Shown one piece after another: positions 30,840 through 43,643 of a stretch of DNA of 64,000 bases; the stretch's first letter is position 1; every line of letters starts with the position of its first letter. The stretch comes from Spironucleus salmonicida. Lineage: Eukaryota > Fornicata > Diplomonadida > Hexamitidae. Where the stretch lies: positions 1,578,001 to 1,642,000 of the forward strand of contig CM035321.1 of assembly GCA_000497125.2 (NCBI GenBank), written 5' to 3'. The notes under the pieces are model-generated. The model was not told the origin of the DNA. It worked only from the letters and a program-made list of their open reading frames with translations, and made no database searches. The translations under genes and the position numbers were made by a program.

Positions 30840-33800
30840 ATGACCGCTAACGAGTAATACCCATCTCTACTATACTTGCTACCTGTTGTTTTGCAAACTT
30901 TCTTCTATACAACAAACTCCCTTACTTCATTCAGAATAATAGGTTTAGGTTATATAATATCTTTAGCTATTAATTCCCATATTCCATTTATTTTTGCATC
31001 ATTTTTTTCAATTTCAACCCTTTTGTTTGCCGTTTAATAGTCTTCTTTAAACTACGATATATTTTAGTATTATTCTTTATTTGCTTCTATTATAGGAATA
31101 ATTTCTGCTAGTTTATAAATATATTCGAAATATAGACTTAAAATAAACATTTCTCTACCTGCATCTTTGTTAATAGCATTTAGCGCGCTTATGAGTACAA
31201 GTGTATTCTCTATATTTATATTAAATTAATATTCAGTGTTTGCCACTGGTATAATTTTCGCCTGTCTTAAACCATTATATGGAATTATTACAAGCAATAT
31301 TAAAGACAATACTGAATCGTAAACACACGTAGGATTTGGAATATAAACTAAGAAGGACGATATTTTTTAGATTTATGAAGAATATATAGGCGTTTTAACA
31401 ATTTTAAGTATAATAATATTTACGATATTAAGCAATTTTATTGGCAAATTTTATACTGGATTTTCAGTAATTTTTATTATTCTATACTGTGTGCTATTAA
31501 CTGCATGCAGTGCCATAGTTACAATTATATTAAGACAAAATAAAGGAATTAGAAGCTATTTTATTTAAGATTAAAAATAAGATATTAATCTAGCTCAAAA
31601 AGATGATAAAGTATTTTCATAGAATTAGGAACAATCTTTGAAAGAAGTTTTTAAGTCTATATTTAAATTTTAATATAAGTAAGTATTATTTGGCGTTATC
31701 ATGTATTTAATATTCATTTTATCTGGAAAATTTTATTACAGATATAAATTTACTTACATTCAATACATTTCTTCAATACCCGTTAGTTTTTTATCACAAA
31801 GATCCATATTTATTTAAAATTCTTATTCTGATATTATGTTTCTTATAATTAACTTAGTCTGCCTTTATAATTATCCACTCTCAGCAAGTATACATTATTC
31901 AATTTATTCAATTATCAACTAAATTGAAGGAAAATCCTTTTCTACATATTTAATTATAGCTGCAGAGTTTTATAGCATTACATTCATTGATTATACACAA
32001 TATAAACATATTTGGATTGCATAAATTATAATAACTTTGTTACTATCAATTTAGTTTATTCCAATTCTATAAAAGTCGCCGTTAGGACTAAAAGTAATAA
32101 TTTATATATAGTCCTTCATTTTAGATACGGTTATAACAATTCCAAGGGAATACTAGCTAAATATTATTACTAATACAATGGTTTTATTTGCAACTGCAAT
32201 TTACGCGGAAAAGTTCATGAGTTCTGCAATTGGGACTTACTAATCTTTAGTTATTTTTGGAACTATACTTATTAGAGTAGTTAGTAATATAGTGAACACA
32301 TTACTTCTTAGATCAGGTCTTGGAATATAATCTACAGCTATTTTATAAATTGTAGTTAGCTCATATGAAATATTCTCTATTTGTGTTAGTTTGCTTTTAT
32401 AGATTGCCTCTTATTTCAGATTACCTAAAAAAGTTTAACTTCCCATGTTTATGGTTATTTATGTAATATTAGTTTTATCAATGACATTTTCCCCATTAAG
32501 TGTAATTTTTATTACTGGGTTTTTATTTTTAACTGGATTTTCCTAAATTATATCATCAACATTCTCAATTTCGTCATCAACACTTTAATCTATTACAATT
32601 TTAGTATATAAATCCTTTTTTAGTTACTAAATTCCAAATCCTAATATTTTTTTAACTAGATTTTTAACAGGAATTGCTGTTTCTTCTGCTTCTGGATATT
32701 TATTTTTCGATTCCCCTTACTTTTTATCAACATTTACAGGTGCTGTACTGTCTTTGTTTTTAACAACTCCAACAGTTCTCATTGATATGGAAATAACAAC
32801 ATTATCGATTAGCAAACTTCTTATTTCTCTTAGTATTTTCGTTGCTACATCAATTTTCCCTTTATTTTAGAAAGTCTCTTAAAAAGCATTTAAAGTTATT
32901 TACCTCACAGTTTATGCTATTTTGCTTATTTCGTGCTTACTTTCAAGCTAAGTTTCTGAATCTTTCACGCTATTAATATTCTTAATTTTGTTAGCCTCCT
33001 TGCCATAATCATTAGCTATTGTATCTTTCGGAATATCTTCACTTCTACTAGTTCTATTTATGTCTTCAACATATTCAGTGTCTACCATTTCTTATGCTTC
33101 TGCGGTTGCATCTTTCTCAGCAACCTCGATAATGTTTTTACTTCGCTTTTTAATGATTAAAAACTCTGTTTTACGACGCTTAATTAAAAAAGTTAAAATT
33201 GAAAATGCAGGTGCCAAAATCAACCAAAATATATTCAATTAAGAGGCCGAATTTGATGTATTTTTAAATTCTGCAGAATAATAAAATAAAGGAATGGAAA
33301 CTAACAGAGAAACAGCAGAAAATGTATATTTTTCATTGAAGTATTAACTATATGGATTTATTGCTATCTCAGGATGGATTTTCTCAAAATTTGGATTCTC
33401 AGAACTCGTTTTCGGTGTTTTAAGTTGTTGTGTACTTCTGATACCTTCTGATAATATTAATGGATCAGATATAATGTAAGTTTGCGGATATTTTAGTGTC
33501 AATTAAAATTGGTAGGAAAACCTTAACAATAAATAACAGAAAATAACCCGCTTTGTCATGTGCTCCTTCTTATTAGTGTTAGGAAGAATTTTATATGATT
33601 TCATACTCTTTATTAACGAGCTGATCTTCGATTACGAAGCTAACAACTAATTTATCAATGTATTCATTAAAGATATTTTCATTTTAGTTCTAGTTCTTAT
33701 TTTCGCTCTTACAGGTATTTGCTATATAACTGCTTTTCCGCTTTAATATTTTACATTTTTATGTAATCAGCGCAGAGTTTAACTTTTAAGTATTTTGGGA

Positions 33801-33944
33801 ATCTTAGCTCTAGTTGCATCTATATTCAGCACCGCAAATGGGATTAAAATACTTCTGATATTTGGATTTTCAGGTATATTCTTTTAGGCACCGATATCGG
33901 TACTAATGGGCGAGAAGCGTATAGTAGATGTAGAGAGTACGTGA
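30840..33944 (+). CDS. large multi-spanning membrane protein, 1034 aa, family unknown
   Basis: A 1035-codon frame ending at TGA. Almost the whole length is hydrophobic, with roughly 20 or more membrane segments in groups of short Ile/Leu/Phe/Ser-rich helices separated by short polar turns, for example FLLRFLMIKNSVLRRLIKKV. A polar, Gln/Lys/Asp-rich loop near residues 235-275 and another near 800-830 divide it into blocks. No signal peptide is obvious; the N-terminus is short and polar. No known transporter signature is recognised. Glutamines are almost all TAA/TAG. It converges with the next gene, 18 bp between stops. Confidence 0.7.
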
Positions 33945-33962
33945 GAAAATTAAGTCACTTTA

Positions 33963-34574
33963 TCACCAGAATTCACCGATATCTTAAATAGAACTAAAAT
34001 TAATAGATTATAGAGATGGGAATGCATTTATGAGACCTAAAGATGCTAGAATTGTTTTCTCCTCTGATTAATCAAAATTGTAAGTAAATTCTTCATTTTA
34101 AAGTTCATAAATATTAGGTATTATGGTTTACGTTGGCTTTAGAAGATTTGCTTTAAATTTTCTGATTGCGCCATACACATAGTTGTCAATTGATGTTGGG
34201 AAAATATGGTACTTAGCAAGTTCTTGTCTTACAATTGTTTTTACTTTGGCTTGGTTGATATTACTGCCAAAAAGATCAGTGCAGTAATTAAAGACAATCT
34301 AATCAGCTTCATCTGAGTGTTGTGCCATTATTCCAGTATAAGCATATTTCCTGTAACAATTTGTAAAATGCTTCACTGTCCAATCTCCAGTTACACCTAT
34401 AAGATCATTTAGTTAAGGCCAAAAATTTGATTTTTTAAAAGTTGTAAGTGACTCAAAAAGTTAAAGTGCAGTCTAGGGATCAAGATTTTTTTATTAAACA
34501 CCTGCTCTATCTTAAACAAGGTATGAAAAATGCTAATGGAACAATTAATGATTTGCAGGAGGTTGTCTTCCCAT
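33963..34574 (-). CDS. hypothetical 203-aa protein
   Basis: A 204-codon frame beginning MGRQPPANHQLFHQHFSYLV, with no membrane segment. It has aromatic- and Trp-containing middle stretches (TTFKKSNFWPQLNDLIGV, GDWTVKHFTNCYRKYAY) that look like a helical fold, then an acidic C-terminus. A start at 34328 is possible, but the upstream frame reads as good protein, so the longer form is preferred. Family not recognised. Confidence 0.6.
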
Positions 34575-34828
34575 TTTCGAAAGGAATTCACAAACATGAT
34601 ATGTCAGAAAAATGTAATACTAGTGTAATAAGAATATAATATTGATCATCTTAAATAATTTATTAGGGAGGTGGTTATAATATAGTTTATATGCTGATAT
34701 TTTTAAAATAATATTAATAAAAGAAAATAGTATATATTACATGATATTAATATTTATATAATAGTTAAAAAATTATTTATAATATTAATTATACTGAAGA
34801 TCATAAAATATAGTTAAAAACATAATGA

Positions 34829-35692
34829 TCACCATTAATAACCATCAACCTACTCGTTACCTTGTTGTTATTTATTCCATTCTACCGCCAATTAGTCTTC
34901 ATAGCTAACTTGAGCAGTAGCATATGCATTTTATTACGTTTATTATTAGAATTAGTCCAAAGCAGCATCTTAGCTGACTGGATATGATTGGTAAGACTAC
35001 TATTAGTAGGAATCTGTATTATAAGAAGGTTATTATTAATATGGAGAAGCCTATTAAACAAAAGGAGCTACCTGTTAAGCCACTGGAGCAATGTTTTAAA
35101 CTTAGGATTTTGGTTACTGTTAGATTTCATTAGGTCTAGGAGATATATGTTATGCCGGAGCCTATTAATTTCCATTAAAGTTTAATAAGTTTAAGGTAGT
35201 AGCAGCATCTGACAACATTGTTATTTCATAAGGATTGAAAGTTTCATAAAATTAATCTAAAATTTAAGTAGATTTACTTTCGACAAGCTACATAGCATTA
35301 AGCTGAGTTTACAAATCTTGCTCAATTTTACTTTTTGTTTATTACAAAATTACAATCTACGTTTAAGCTTCCTACTATTTTTTACCATTTAACTTTTTAG
35401 ACTTGTTGTCTATCTCTTTTTCTACCTTCTGGAGCTTCTCCTCTACTTTGCGGGCTAAATCAGCAATATCTTTCCTATCTACTAATTATTCATCAGCTAT
35501 TTACTTCAGTTGCATAAGACGTGTATTCACGGAGGCTAAAATATTAGGAAATTTCATGCCGTAGGAATTTGGTTCTGGTTTGTTAGCAATAAGCTTCTAT
35601 ATTACAGAGGCTTAAATCGAAATCTACTCAAGTGCGTATTAAAGATTTATATTAGCACGCTTTTTTATATCATGGATTATTTGATAGGTCAT
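34829..35692 (-). CDS. coiled-coil protein with Pro/Gln/Tyr-rich tail, 287 aa
   Basis: Residues about 1-165 are helical and contain a coiled coil (LARKVEEKLQKVEKEIDNKS). After about residue 190 the sequence becomes Gln/Pro/Tyr/Ser-rich and low in complexity (QQAPAQHISPRPNE, QQQPSYNTDSYQQQS) and is probably disordered and aggregation-prone. Such a layout is common in nucleoporins, RNA-binding or cytoskeletal adaptors. No defined domain is recognised, and TAA/TAG supply most of the glutamines. Confidence 0.62.
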
Positions 35693-35925
35693 TTTAGATT
35701 TGAAACGGATGTATATTTTTTTAGAGATTTAATTTATGTCTCGATTATTGTTGATAATATAAAAATAAAAATTAGTTAGAAACGAAAAAAGACTTATAGT
35801 ATACATTAATATATCATTTAATTTATTATTCAAGTTAAATTATTCTGGAACCTATAAATAGGTATAGTTTAAATTATTTAAGAGTATTATATCATCAATA
35901 GCATATATAGATTTAACCACTTTAA

Positions 35926-36756
35926 ATGCCATTTCCTGATTCTTTAATATGTCAGATTTGCCATGGACTAGCTCAGCAACCAGTCCCTCTATCATGTAAT
36001 CATTTATTTTGTTTACTATGTATAGAAAAACACAAGCTTAATAGTTCTATGCTTTGTCCAGTATGCTTGAAGTCGTTTTAGCAAGAAAAACTTATTCCAA
36101 TTCCTTATTTAGACACAGTTATTTCAGAATATAATATAGATTTAAAAACATCCAGATCATCACCTATAGCATTTTAGCCATCTTAAGACGAATTCTCAGT
36201 TACCTCGTCAGATTCTCCTATTTTCACCCATTTTGATATTTTCGGAAAAGAAACACAATTATGCAAAGTTTGCAATGAATATATAAGACATTCTAATTTT
36301 GTATCACACAAATAATTTTGCCGATAAAACAAATTTTCTTTATTAGGTAAAGCTTAAATGAAGAAAACAATAGATCCTAAATAGAAATCAGATAATACTA
36401 AGAAATAGCTAGTATATACAGATTCAATGTCAATATCAACCGTCAGAAGTTTCTTGGTCTCTTTTGGTTTTTTGTAAGCATCTTTTTAAGACAAAACAAT
36501 ATCACAATAGCGTGAAATAGCTTAAAAAGCCGTTTTTCGATATAATCAATTACTTATGGATAAATAAAATTAGCAGGATATATCTGGGTTGAAATAAATG
36601 ATTTGTGGCGAGATTTTATCGTAGAAAAACATTTCAATGGGAGAATTTCAAGGATTATTGATGTAATTGGTTGAAAAAGTTAACATACCATATGCAGAAA
36701 CAATTCTTAAAATTTTGAAACTAAAAAAGAAAAACGAGGAAATTGACATAGATTGA
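35926..36756 (+). CDS. RING-finger protein, probable E3 ubiquitin ligase
   Basis: A 276-aa protein with an N-terminal C3HC4 RING: C9-x2-C12, C24-x-H26-x2-C29-x2-C32 and C44-x2-C47 in the frame SLICQICHG...SCNHLFCLLC...LCPVC. A Ser/Pro-rich linker follows, then a second zinc-binding-like cluster (CKVCNEYIRHSNFVSHKQFC). The C-terminal half is basic, helical and Gln-rich. RING domains recruit E2 enzymes, so this is a likely ubiquitin ligase; substrate unknown. The start ATG is four codons before the first RING strand. Confidence 0.85.
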
Positions 36757-36888
36757 ACATTTGGCATATACCGTTAGTTTGTTCTTATTTAGAATATAGT
36801 TATTCAGATATAATAATTATTATTTAGTAAAATTTATTTTTAAATATACTGCCATATACTATTTGTAATATATACTATTTTAGAAAAA

Positions 36889-37506
36889 ATGAATAACCTC
36901 TCACATGAATATATATTTTCTATGATAGAGAATTTAAAACCAACAGAAAAGATCAAGGCACGAAAATGGGTTTAAAGGCTTTAGACTGCATAGGGAAAAG
37001 ATGTTAAAATCACACTAAAATATTTTAAACTACTTACTCTTTAGTTAGAAGCAATTTAAACATAAAGACTTAAAACTCTAGACCAACCATTTTGCTATTT
37101 ACCTAAAATAGAAGCTTTGCCGGATTTGCCATAACTGTACTTTGATAGATATTAAAGAAAGCATTAGCCTGAGTGTAAACTAGAAAAAATTGATTCAAGA
37201 AGGTGCTAAAGATATGATATGTAAGTTTTAGCACACGATTTATCCCCAGAAGTATTATTTAACTCTACTAGCAGTCTTTCATAGTCATCAACTTAAAAAT
37301 AGTCAACAAATCACTTTTCAACATAGAATATAGAATAAATCGCGGAGGACTTAGACTTAATATAATTATAAGAAGAAAATTATGATATTTCAGAAGAGGA
37401 TTATTATTCAAATACTGCGATTTTAAGCTCATAACATTCTGGCAAATTAGACGAGTTAGAATATACATTTTTAAGCAATACAATTTAGCAGCTTAAATTT
37501 CAGTGA
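36889..37506 (+). CDS. hypothetical 205-aa protein
   Basis: A 206-codon frame from AAAAATG to TGA. The N-terminal 75 residues are helical and basic (MNNLSHEYIFSMIENLKPTE, KARKWVQRLQ). The middle holds a short Cys/Pro-containing segment, and the C-terminal third is acidic and Ser/Tyr-rich (EENYDISEEDYYSN). No domain recognised. Confidence 0.58.
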
Positions 37507-37690
37507 TTGATGATTTTTCCTAAACCAAATTAATTTAACTTATTAAGATATATTAGAAGTATTTATCAATGAGTATTATACGAAATTAATCTTGCTTCTA
37601 ATGTTAATTCTTTATTCAACAGTCTTAAAGTTAAATTGTAATAAAAATTAATGCTGAAACTTCAAAAATTAATAAAATATGTTATTTTTC

Positions 37691-37945
37691 TCAATCTTTC
37701 GTATTTGAAATTGTCAAATCTGCAATATTAATATTTTTTGAGAGAAACTTAAATCCTTTTGTATGCAACTTGTTATTATATTCTAAGTCATCTAATCTTA
37801 AATCGTTATTCACTACTGGAGTAGGTCCAGGAGACACTGAGTGCATTATCTTATAAAGCTTTTACTTTCGTATTCTAGTTTTAATCTCTTTTGCTGGTTC
37901 TGCAAATGTAGTTTATTTAAGTGATTAATAAGCACAACTTCCCAT
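37691..37945 (-). CDS. small protein with N-myristoylation/palmitoylation-like start, 84 aa
   Basis: It begins MGSCAYQSLKQTT. Gly2 with a Ser and a Cys nearby is a typical N-myristoylation and palmitoylation start, so membrane anchoring is likely (inference). The rest is basic, then acidic, ending FKFLSKNINIADLTISNTKD. It converges with the previous gene. No family recognised. Confidence 0.5.
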
Positions 37946-38716
37946 TTTTAAAAATTTATATCTATATAAAGTTTCAGAATACTAATTGCTAAAAAACTGC
38001 ATTTAAATAATATATAATATTATACTACTGTATTGATCATGATAAAAATCAAGTAAATATTTAAGAGAAAAATGTACAGAAATAAAATTTGGAATGGTAA
38101 TTTTATTATATATTAAAGCATTTTCCTTAACTGTAATTATTATAGGTAAGTTTCAAACTCTAATTTAAGATATTATATCAGTATTCGGCTAGCATATATA
38201 TTAAATCCTTTTCTTACCATAAAATTACACTACATATGATTATGATTATTTTATGATTAAACTAATTATCATTGATAAATGAATAATCATATAAGTTATC
38301 AGTATTTTGAACTATTAACTTTTTATATTTGCTTAGTGCACTTGACTTAACCTTAAAATATGATCTTGACTTATCATATAAAAAGTTACAATGATTATAT
38401 TACAAATATTATTATATAAGTGTTAACGACGAATGAACTTATTTTACTGTATAAGTCAGCAGTTAATTTTACTTCTCAATATTAATATTTTAAATAGTTA
38501 CATTTCCACTTAAACAGCTTCTGGATATAAAATTAATAATATAGGTATGATAAATTATTAGATAAATGCATTAATAAATAATATGCTGAGAAGTAAAGAG
38601 GCATAATACTTTGATTTGATATTGATATTCCAAATATTAGCTTTTAAATACTAACAACATAAGTAAAGACTGCTTTATTTTTAAATGTTTGATAACTTAG
38701 CAATGACAAAGATTAA
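37946..38716. other. AT-rich stretch, tail of the broken CH-GTPase
   Basis: About 770 bp of AT-rich DNA. The minus-strand frame of the truncated CH-GTPase continues through part of it without TGA, but the sequence no longer resembles the GTPase. No other gene seen. Confidence 0.55.
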
Positions 38717-39431
38717 GCTTCCCGTCCACCTGGTGCAGGTAGCTCCGCTCGAACACCGTCGGCACCTCCGAGAACTCAGCGCTGCCGGTGTGGATGCGCA
38801 TCCAGAGCGTCGTCTTCCCGACCTTCTCGGCTCCCATGAGCAGGATCGCGCACTTGAACGTCGGGTAGGCCTTGAAGTCCGGCTCGTCGAACTGGAGCAC
38901 GTCGGAGGCGTTGGGCATTGGCATGGAAGGGGGAGCGTTTTGGGAGCTTGCGGAATTTTACTGATGCGGCTGTTCCTGTTGCTGCTACAACTGCTCTTCC
39001 ACGACTACCTGCGCTGGGATGGACTGGGGAGGTGCTGCGGCGGAGGCCTGAACGATTTTCGGAGCGTAGGCGGGGAGCGGTTTTCCAGTGCCCTGCAGTA
39101 TGGCTGAATCGCCTAGCTGGCTTTGGGCCGCGAGGATTTTCACCAGTTCGATGACGTCCAAAATGGCGTTTTTCTCGCCGTTCACAATGCTAAGCGGGCT
39201 CGCAAGGAACTTATCAGGGAGTTATTAGTTTCTGCAGAACTAGATGAAGTGCTGCATGTTCGCACCGTGGACGAAAATAATGTCACGGGCGTCCACCTTC
39301 GGGACCGCGTTGCTGACGATGAGGTTCGCCAGGTTGCACAAGACAACGCCTGACTTGATTGCTTCGTGGAAAGTGGGGGCTGAGACGTCAGGGAAAATGG
39401 ACTTCAGATACTCGAGAGCTTGGTCCGCCAT
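38717..39431 (-). pseudogene. truncated CH-GTPase (second copy)
   Basis: The CH domain, linker and P-loop match the first copy, but similarity ends at 38717, inside the GTPase domain just after HQVDGK. The G4, G5 and C-terminal parts are absent; the frame runs on into unrelated AT-rich sequence starting LNLCHC. In the P-loop region a Gly is replaced by Trp (TTLWMR). It is probably non-functional as a GTPase, although a CH-only protein could still be made. Confidence 0.8.
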
Positions 39432-39632
39432 TTAGCGATTTAGTTTTAAAGTATTTGTTTAACGTATAATATCACATACTACTGGTGTACTTGGTATTTC
39501 CCTATAATGCTAGGAATTCCGTTCCAATACAGACTGAAATCGTAGTGATAGATAGAATAATAGGAGATATATTTGCCAATGAAAACAATATTTTATTTCG
39601 GTTATTTAGTGTATATAACCAATACTCCAAAA

Positions 39633-39851
39633 ATGGACCTGATCGCCGAACTTTAGACACTATAGGTCCAGTGCGCATCTGGCCTCCTGGATATAAGCAA
39701 AAAGCTGCAGCTCAGCAATACTGCGCAGTAGAGCGTACTGGGAGCATCCCTGTCGAACACCCTAGGCCAGCTGGCACTGTTCTAGGATATTCCCGAGGTT
39801 GTGATGGACATTGACGAGGTCGACCTTACTAAAAGTGAGTTCAATCAGTGA
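39633..39851 (+). CDS. hypothetical 72-aa protein, second copy
   Basis: The same reading frame as 13635-13853, with no differences seen by eye. It is divergent from the truncated CH-GTPase. Coding status as for the first copy. Confidence 0.48.
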
Positions 39852-39981
39852 ACATGAGTACATAATTAAATAAATTAAGCAGTAAGTCTTCAAGCCTCGG
39901 GTTAAAATCTGATACGACTTTGCCTTCAATTTAGTAGTATACTTTTAAATTTTCAGGTTGAAAATTGTAAATGATTTTCAA

Positions 39982-40494
39982 TCAGTCAAAAGCAGCGCAT
40001 ATTTTAGCTACTTTTTCATCTCCGTCCTCGGCAAAATAGAAATCGGAGCCCTCATACTTCATCCCAGTGAATAGGCATAATGCTTTCATTTGGCACTAGA
40101 TCATCTCGGGAGTGCCTAAAGATTCTGCAACGAAAAACTCAGATGTAGCACCCAAAGTTGCTATACATTTGAATTTTTTGCCTTCCAATTTGGCGTTCGT
40201 CTCAGCCCCTTCAATGTATGCGAATCCAACCGTGAACAGGTTATCTAGGAACGTTCTTCCATAGGCAGGCATGTTATACCAAAACATGGGATACATGAAA
40301 ATCATTCTGTCGTGCTACAGTATAATTTCCTGCTCAGCCTTAATTTCTTCAGGGGTAAATGATGGTCTTTTTTTATAAATTGTAGAAAGTTCACGAATGG
40401 TTATATTAGTTTTAAATTTTAGAGTGTCTAAAATCTATCTGCCTCTAACGGACTTTTCTGCTTCTGGATGCATGAAATAAATCAGGGTCTTCAT
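39982..40494 (-). CDS. flavodoxin-fold NAD(P)H:quinone reductase-like protein, diverged paralogue
   Basis: 170 aa, the same length as the copy at 13986-14498 and aligned without gaps, roughly 70% identical by eye. The key YPMFWYNMPAYGR segment, MKTLIYFMHPEAEKS start and IATLGAT are kept. Changes are spread along the protein and many are conservative, as expected from purifying selection on an active enzyme. It lies between near-identical tracts A and B yet was not homogenised itself. Confidence 0.75.
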
Positions 40495-40664
40495 TTATAG
40501 CGGAATTGAAAAAATGATTTGACAGTATTAATAAGTATATTATATCGTGATAGAATGCATTTAATTTTATTAGTAAATAGTAGTTCTAATTATCTAGCTG
40601 ACTGCAAAAATGACAAATTAACAACAAATTGAGAATCAGTCTAGTTTCGCAATAAGTACTAAAT

Positions 40665-41551
40665 AAATCTTTAACTCAAAGTAATGCTTCTCACTTCCTG
40701 GCAACCATGTTGGCAAGACCTGCTGCTTGACCACCCTTAGCGATGGAGTCTCTGCCAGCCAGACCCTTACCTGATCCATCTGAGTTGAATCTGGCGGCGT
40801 GGGCGCCAGTAAAGCCGGCAGGATTGGTCATCCTGTCATAGACGGAGCCACCAGATGGGCCCTTGCACTTATCACGACCGGACTCAACACCTGACTCTTT
40901 GGGGACCGGTTTCGCAGCAGCGGCAGGCTTAGCAGCGGGCTTGACGGAGGCGCCACCTTCGGGGGCAACACCAAATCGGGCAGCGTGGGCGCCAGTAAAG
41001 CCGGCAGGATTGGTCATCCTGTCATATACGGAACCGCCTTCTGGACCCTTGCACTTGTCACGGGCCGTTGCGGTGCCAGTGGTGGAGCCGGAGTGGGCCT
41101 TAGGCTTTGCGGAGGCAGCAGCAGAGGTGACTGAGGCACCGCCCTGGGGAGCTTGGCCGAACCTGGCAGCGTGGGCGCCGGTAAAGCCTTCGGGGTTGGT
41201 CATTCTGTCATAGACGGAACCGCCTGCGGGAGCTTTGCACTTTTCACGATCAGTCATTCTTGAGGGAGCGTTAGATTTGGACCAGAATTATTTAGTGCAT
41301 ATATGTATAAATTAATAGCCACAGGCTAGATCTAGACAATGCTAATTTTAGACTCGTAGAAATATTGAGAATCACATTATATTCACTATAGAAGCTGTTT
41401 TGAAAACTGAATAATAGTTTCATTATCCGGAGAATTTTAGTTAAATACTATTTTTAGAAACAAAAAACCATTGCCTATACATATTACTTAATGCTTACGC
41501 TGCATGGAAAAGTTATTCCATTCTAACTCAAGATATGTAATTTTTGGGAAA
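40665..41551. repeat. tract B, second copy
   Basis: Direct-orientation match of 14685-15571, identical by eye. It includes the second TPPP-repeat gene and its AT-rich upstream DNA. Confidence 0.9.
40691..41257 (-). CDS. three-repeat TPPP/p25-alpha C-terminal-motif protein, second copy
   Basis: The encoded 188-aa protein is identical to that of 14711-15277, with all three 62-residue-spaced motifs and the single SDGSGKGLAGRD tail. Upstream DNA is shared for about 290 bp, so both copies may share promoter elements. Confidence 0.85.
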   Translation of the reverse strand: MTDREKCKAPAGGSVYDRMTNPEGFTGAHAARFGQAPQGGASVTSAAASAKPKAHSGSTTGTATARDKCKGPEGGSVYDRMTNPAGFTGAHAARFGVAPEGGASVKPAAKPAAAAKPVPKESGVESGRDKCKGPSGGSVYDRMTNPAGFTGAHAARFNSDGSGKGLAGRDSIAKGGQAAGLANMVARK

Positions 41552-43382
41552 CATTATAAATAAATATCCTATTTAATGAAATTTTTTTGTGTATAAAGAA
41601 ATATTTTTATTTTTACAATCATTAAGTTTATCATCTTCCAACTAGTTCACCTTCATGTGTATATGGTTTAAGTAAGATACAATATAAATTGAATGCCAAA
41701 CAATATTCTAGAACAGCGAAATATTGTATTTTGAAGGCCTACACATTTTGTGCTAAATAACTAACGAATATAATATTATTTAGGTAACGCGAATACTTAG
41801 ATTTTTTAACAATCTAAATTTAAAAATTAATTTTATGAAGAATAACAATTTACTATTTTATACAATAAATAATATAAATTTTATGTCTTTAAATTATCAA
41901 CAAAACGAGATAGTATTTAAATTTCACATTATTGTTACTCAAATAACTTCTGCTTATATACTAATATATTGTTAGGAAATAATTAGAATAATATTAGGAT
42001 TGAACTACTTAAACAACAAGAATAATGCACTCAAGAGAAGAAATTTTATTTATAATAAAAAATTAATTAGTACACACATTTATATTAAGTTAAAGAGTAT
42101 AAATAAGGACCAATCTATAATTCTCAATATCAGAGTGGGCCACTTTTTACGTAGTAAATAATCATTTGCCTAATTTATTAAAAATTTAATGAAATGATAA
42201 ATAATTGAACAAAACTACATCAAATAGTTTCGATTACCTAGTGGTAAATACTTCTATTTCAGAAATAGTCTTCTATTATGTAATTACTATCAGTAATAAA
42301 TATGGTTTTAAAATTTACTTGTGGCTGCATTATTTTTTTAACATAATATTGTTTCTACCTTATATAATAATAAACAACAATAGACTTGTTAAAATATAAT
42401 AGTGTTATTTTTAAGAGGCAATAACATTTTAAACTAATACTAGGTTTAGGAATACATTATTTATCTTTCTATAATTATTAAATGTATGCATACGATAAAT
42501 ATTCATGTAACCATTGATAATAAGATTTGAAGGAATACTTATGTATTATTGATTCTACTTTGTAAATATAAAATTTAAATTCTAAAATAATTGTAAATAA
42601 TGTACTTGTGGTTTATTTATGTAAGATAGTTAAGAAATATAAGTATAAATATATAATAAAGTATTATATAGAATGCAAACAATAATATTAGAGATTAGGT
42701 TAATGTCAATTTATAGGAATTTATATATTAGCTTTTTATAGTTAAATTTTAAATTTGAGTAAAATATCGTTACATATAAATTGAAAAAAGTTTTAATACT
42801 AATTTATATGATGAACAAACTATAAATAATTGTTCTTAGAAACAAGAATATGTTGAAATATACGTAAATTACCTGTAATCATATATAGATTAATAAACAA
42901 ACTAATAAAAAGATATATATGTTCGTTATATGTTAAAAATATTTTAAATATATAATTTGTGACTAATATGGTATATTTTAAATATTGCTAATTATTATAA
43001 TTCTATTATATTCTTTATTATAAAGATATTATGTTCAGTTGAGTAATTAGATTGAAGAAAATATATTTACGAAATTAGTACATAATATAAGTTTCACATT
43101 TATAATATTATTATTTAATAACTAATAATATCAATTAAAAAAGAGTATATATTATGAAACTATATTCTCAATTTAGTTTAATTGATAATTTTAAGAAAGG
43201 TATTGATTATTCTGCTAGAAACCAAGTCATGTTATATATTGATAATTTTATATTTATTTGTAAATGGGATAATTATTCTGAGAATAGTATGCAAATATAT
43301 AAATTTTGATTGTTATTTTTGATTAAACCATAAGTTTAGTTTATATTTGCTGTCATATAATGTGGTATCAGAAAATTTAAAA
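41552..43382. other. long AT-rich intergenic stretch
   Basis: About 1.8 kb of very AT-rich DNA, the longest gene-free stretch here. Short frames (for example near 42205) are low-complexity. It stands where the first series has only about 0.7 kb before the same gene. No repeat or gene recognised. Confidence 0.6.
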
Positions 43383-43643
43383 ATGATACCTCCAACACCA
43401 TAACCATTAAAATTAGATTACTTCTCAAGACCCACCTAGAAAATACACTAAATTAGTAGAACATTAGCTAATGAATCCTTTAAACAACACAGCGTATAAG
43501 TACCATTAGTACGTCCAGGTATGTTCAAGATAGACCTTCCGAAGTAGCAGTCAATATCAGACTTACTATATGACAATGAGACTAGTTTTGAACTGCTTCT
43601 GAGCCCGGTGTATGGTTAAAAATTTGGTTGGCGTGATTATTGA
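43383..43643 (+). CDS. conserved small protein, AT-rich paralogue of the GC-arm gene
   Basis: An 86-aa frame beginning MIPPTPQPLK, with TAA/TAG glutamines, ending at TGA. It aligns without gaps to the GC-rich 92-aa protein at 16256-16534. Conserved blocks are MIPP, ISRT-x-ANESFKQH, SDLL and SFELLLSPV. The two are more than half identical as protein while base composition differs extremely. It follows the TPPP gene in the same order as in the first series. Function unknown; sequence conservation argues for a real, selected protein. Confidence 0.75.

Larger units (their letters stand above)
38717..39930. repeat. tract A, second copy
   Basis: Direct-orientation match of 12719-13932. The left edge falls within the GTPase coding sequence, which truncates that gene here; the right edge falls between the 72-aa gene and the flavodoxin gene. 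Confidence 0.9.

Noticed and set aside
42205-42399. 64-aa frame in the long intergenic region
   Set aside because: AT-rich chance frame with no motif and no support from the parallel first series.
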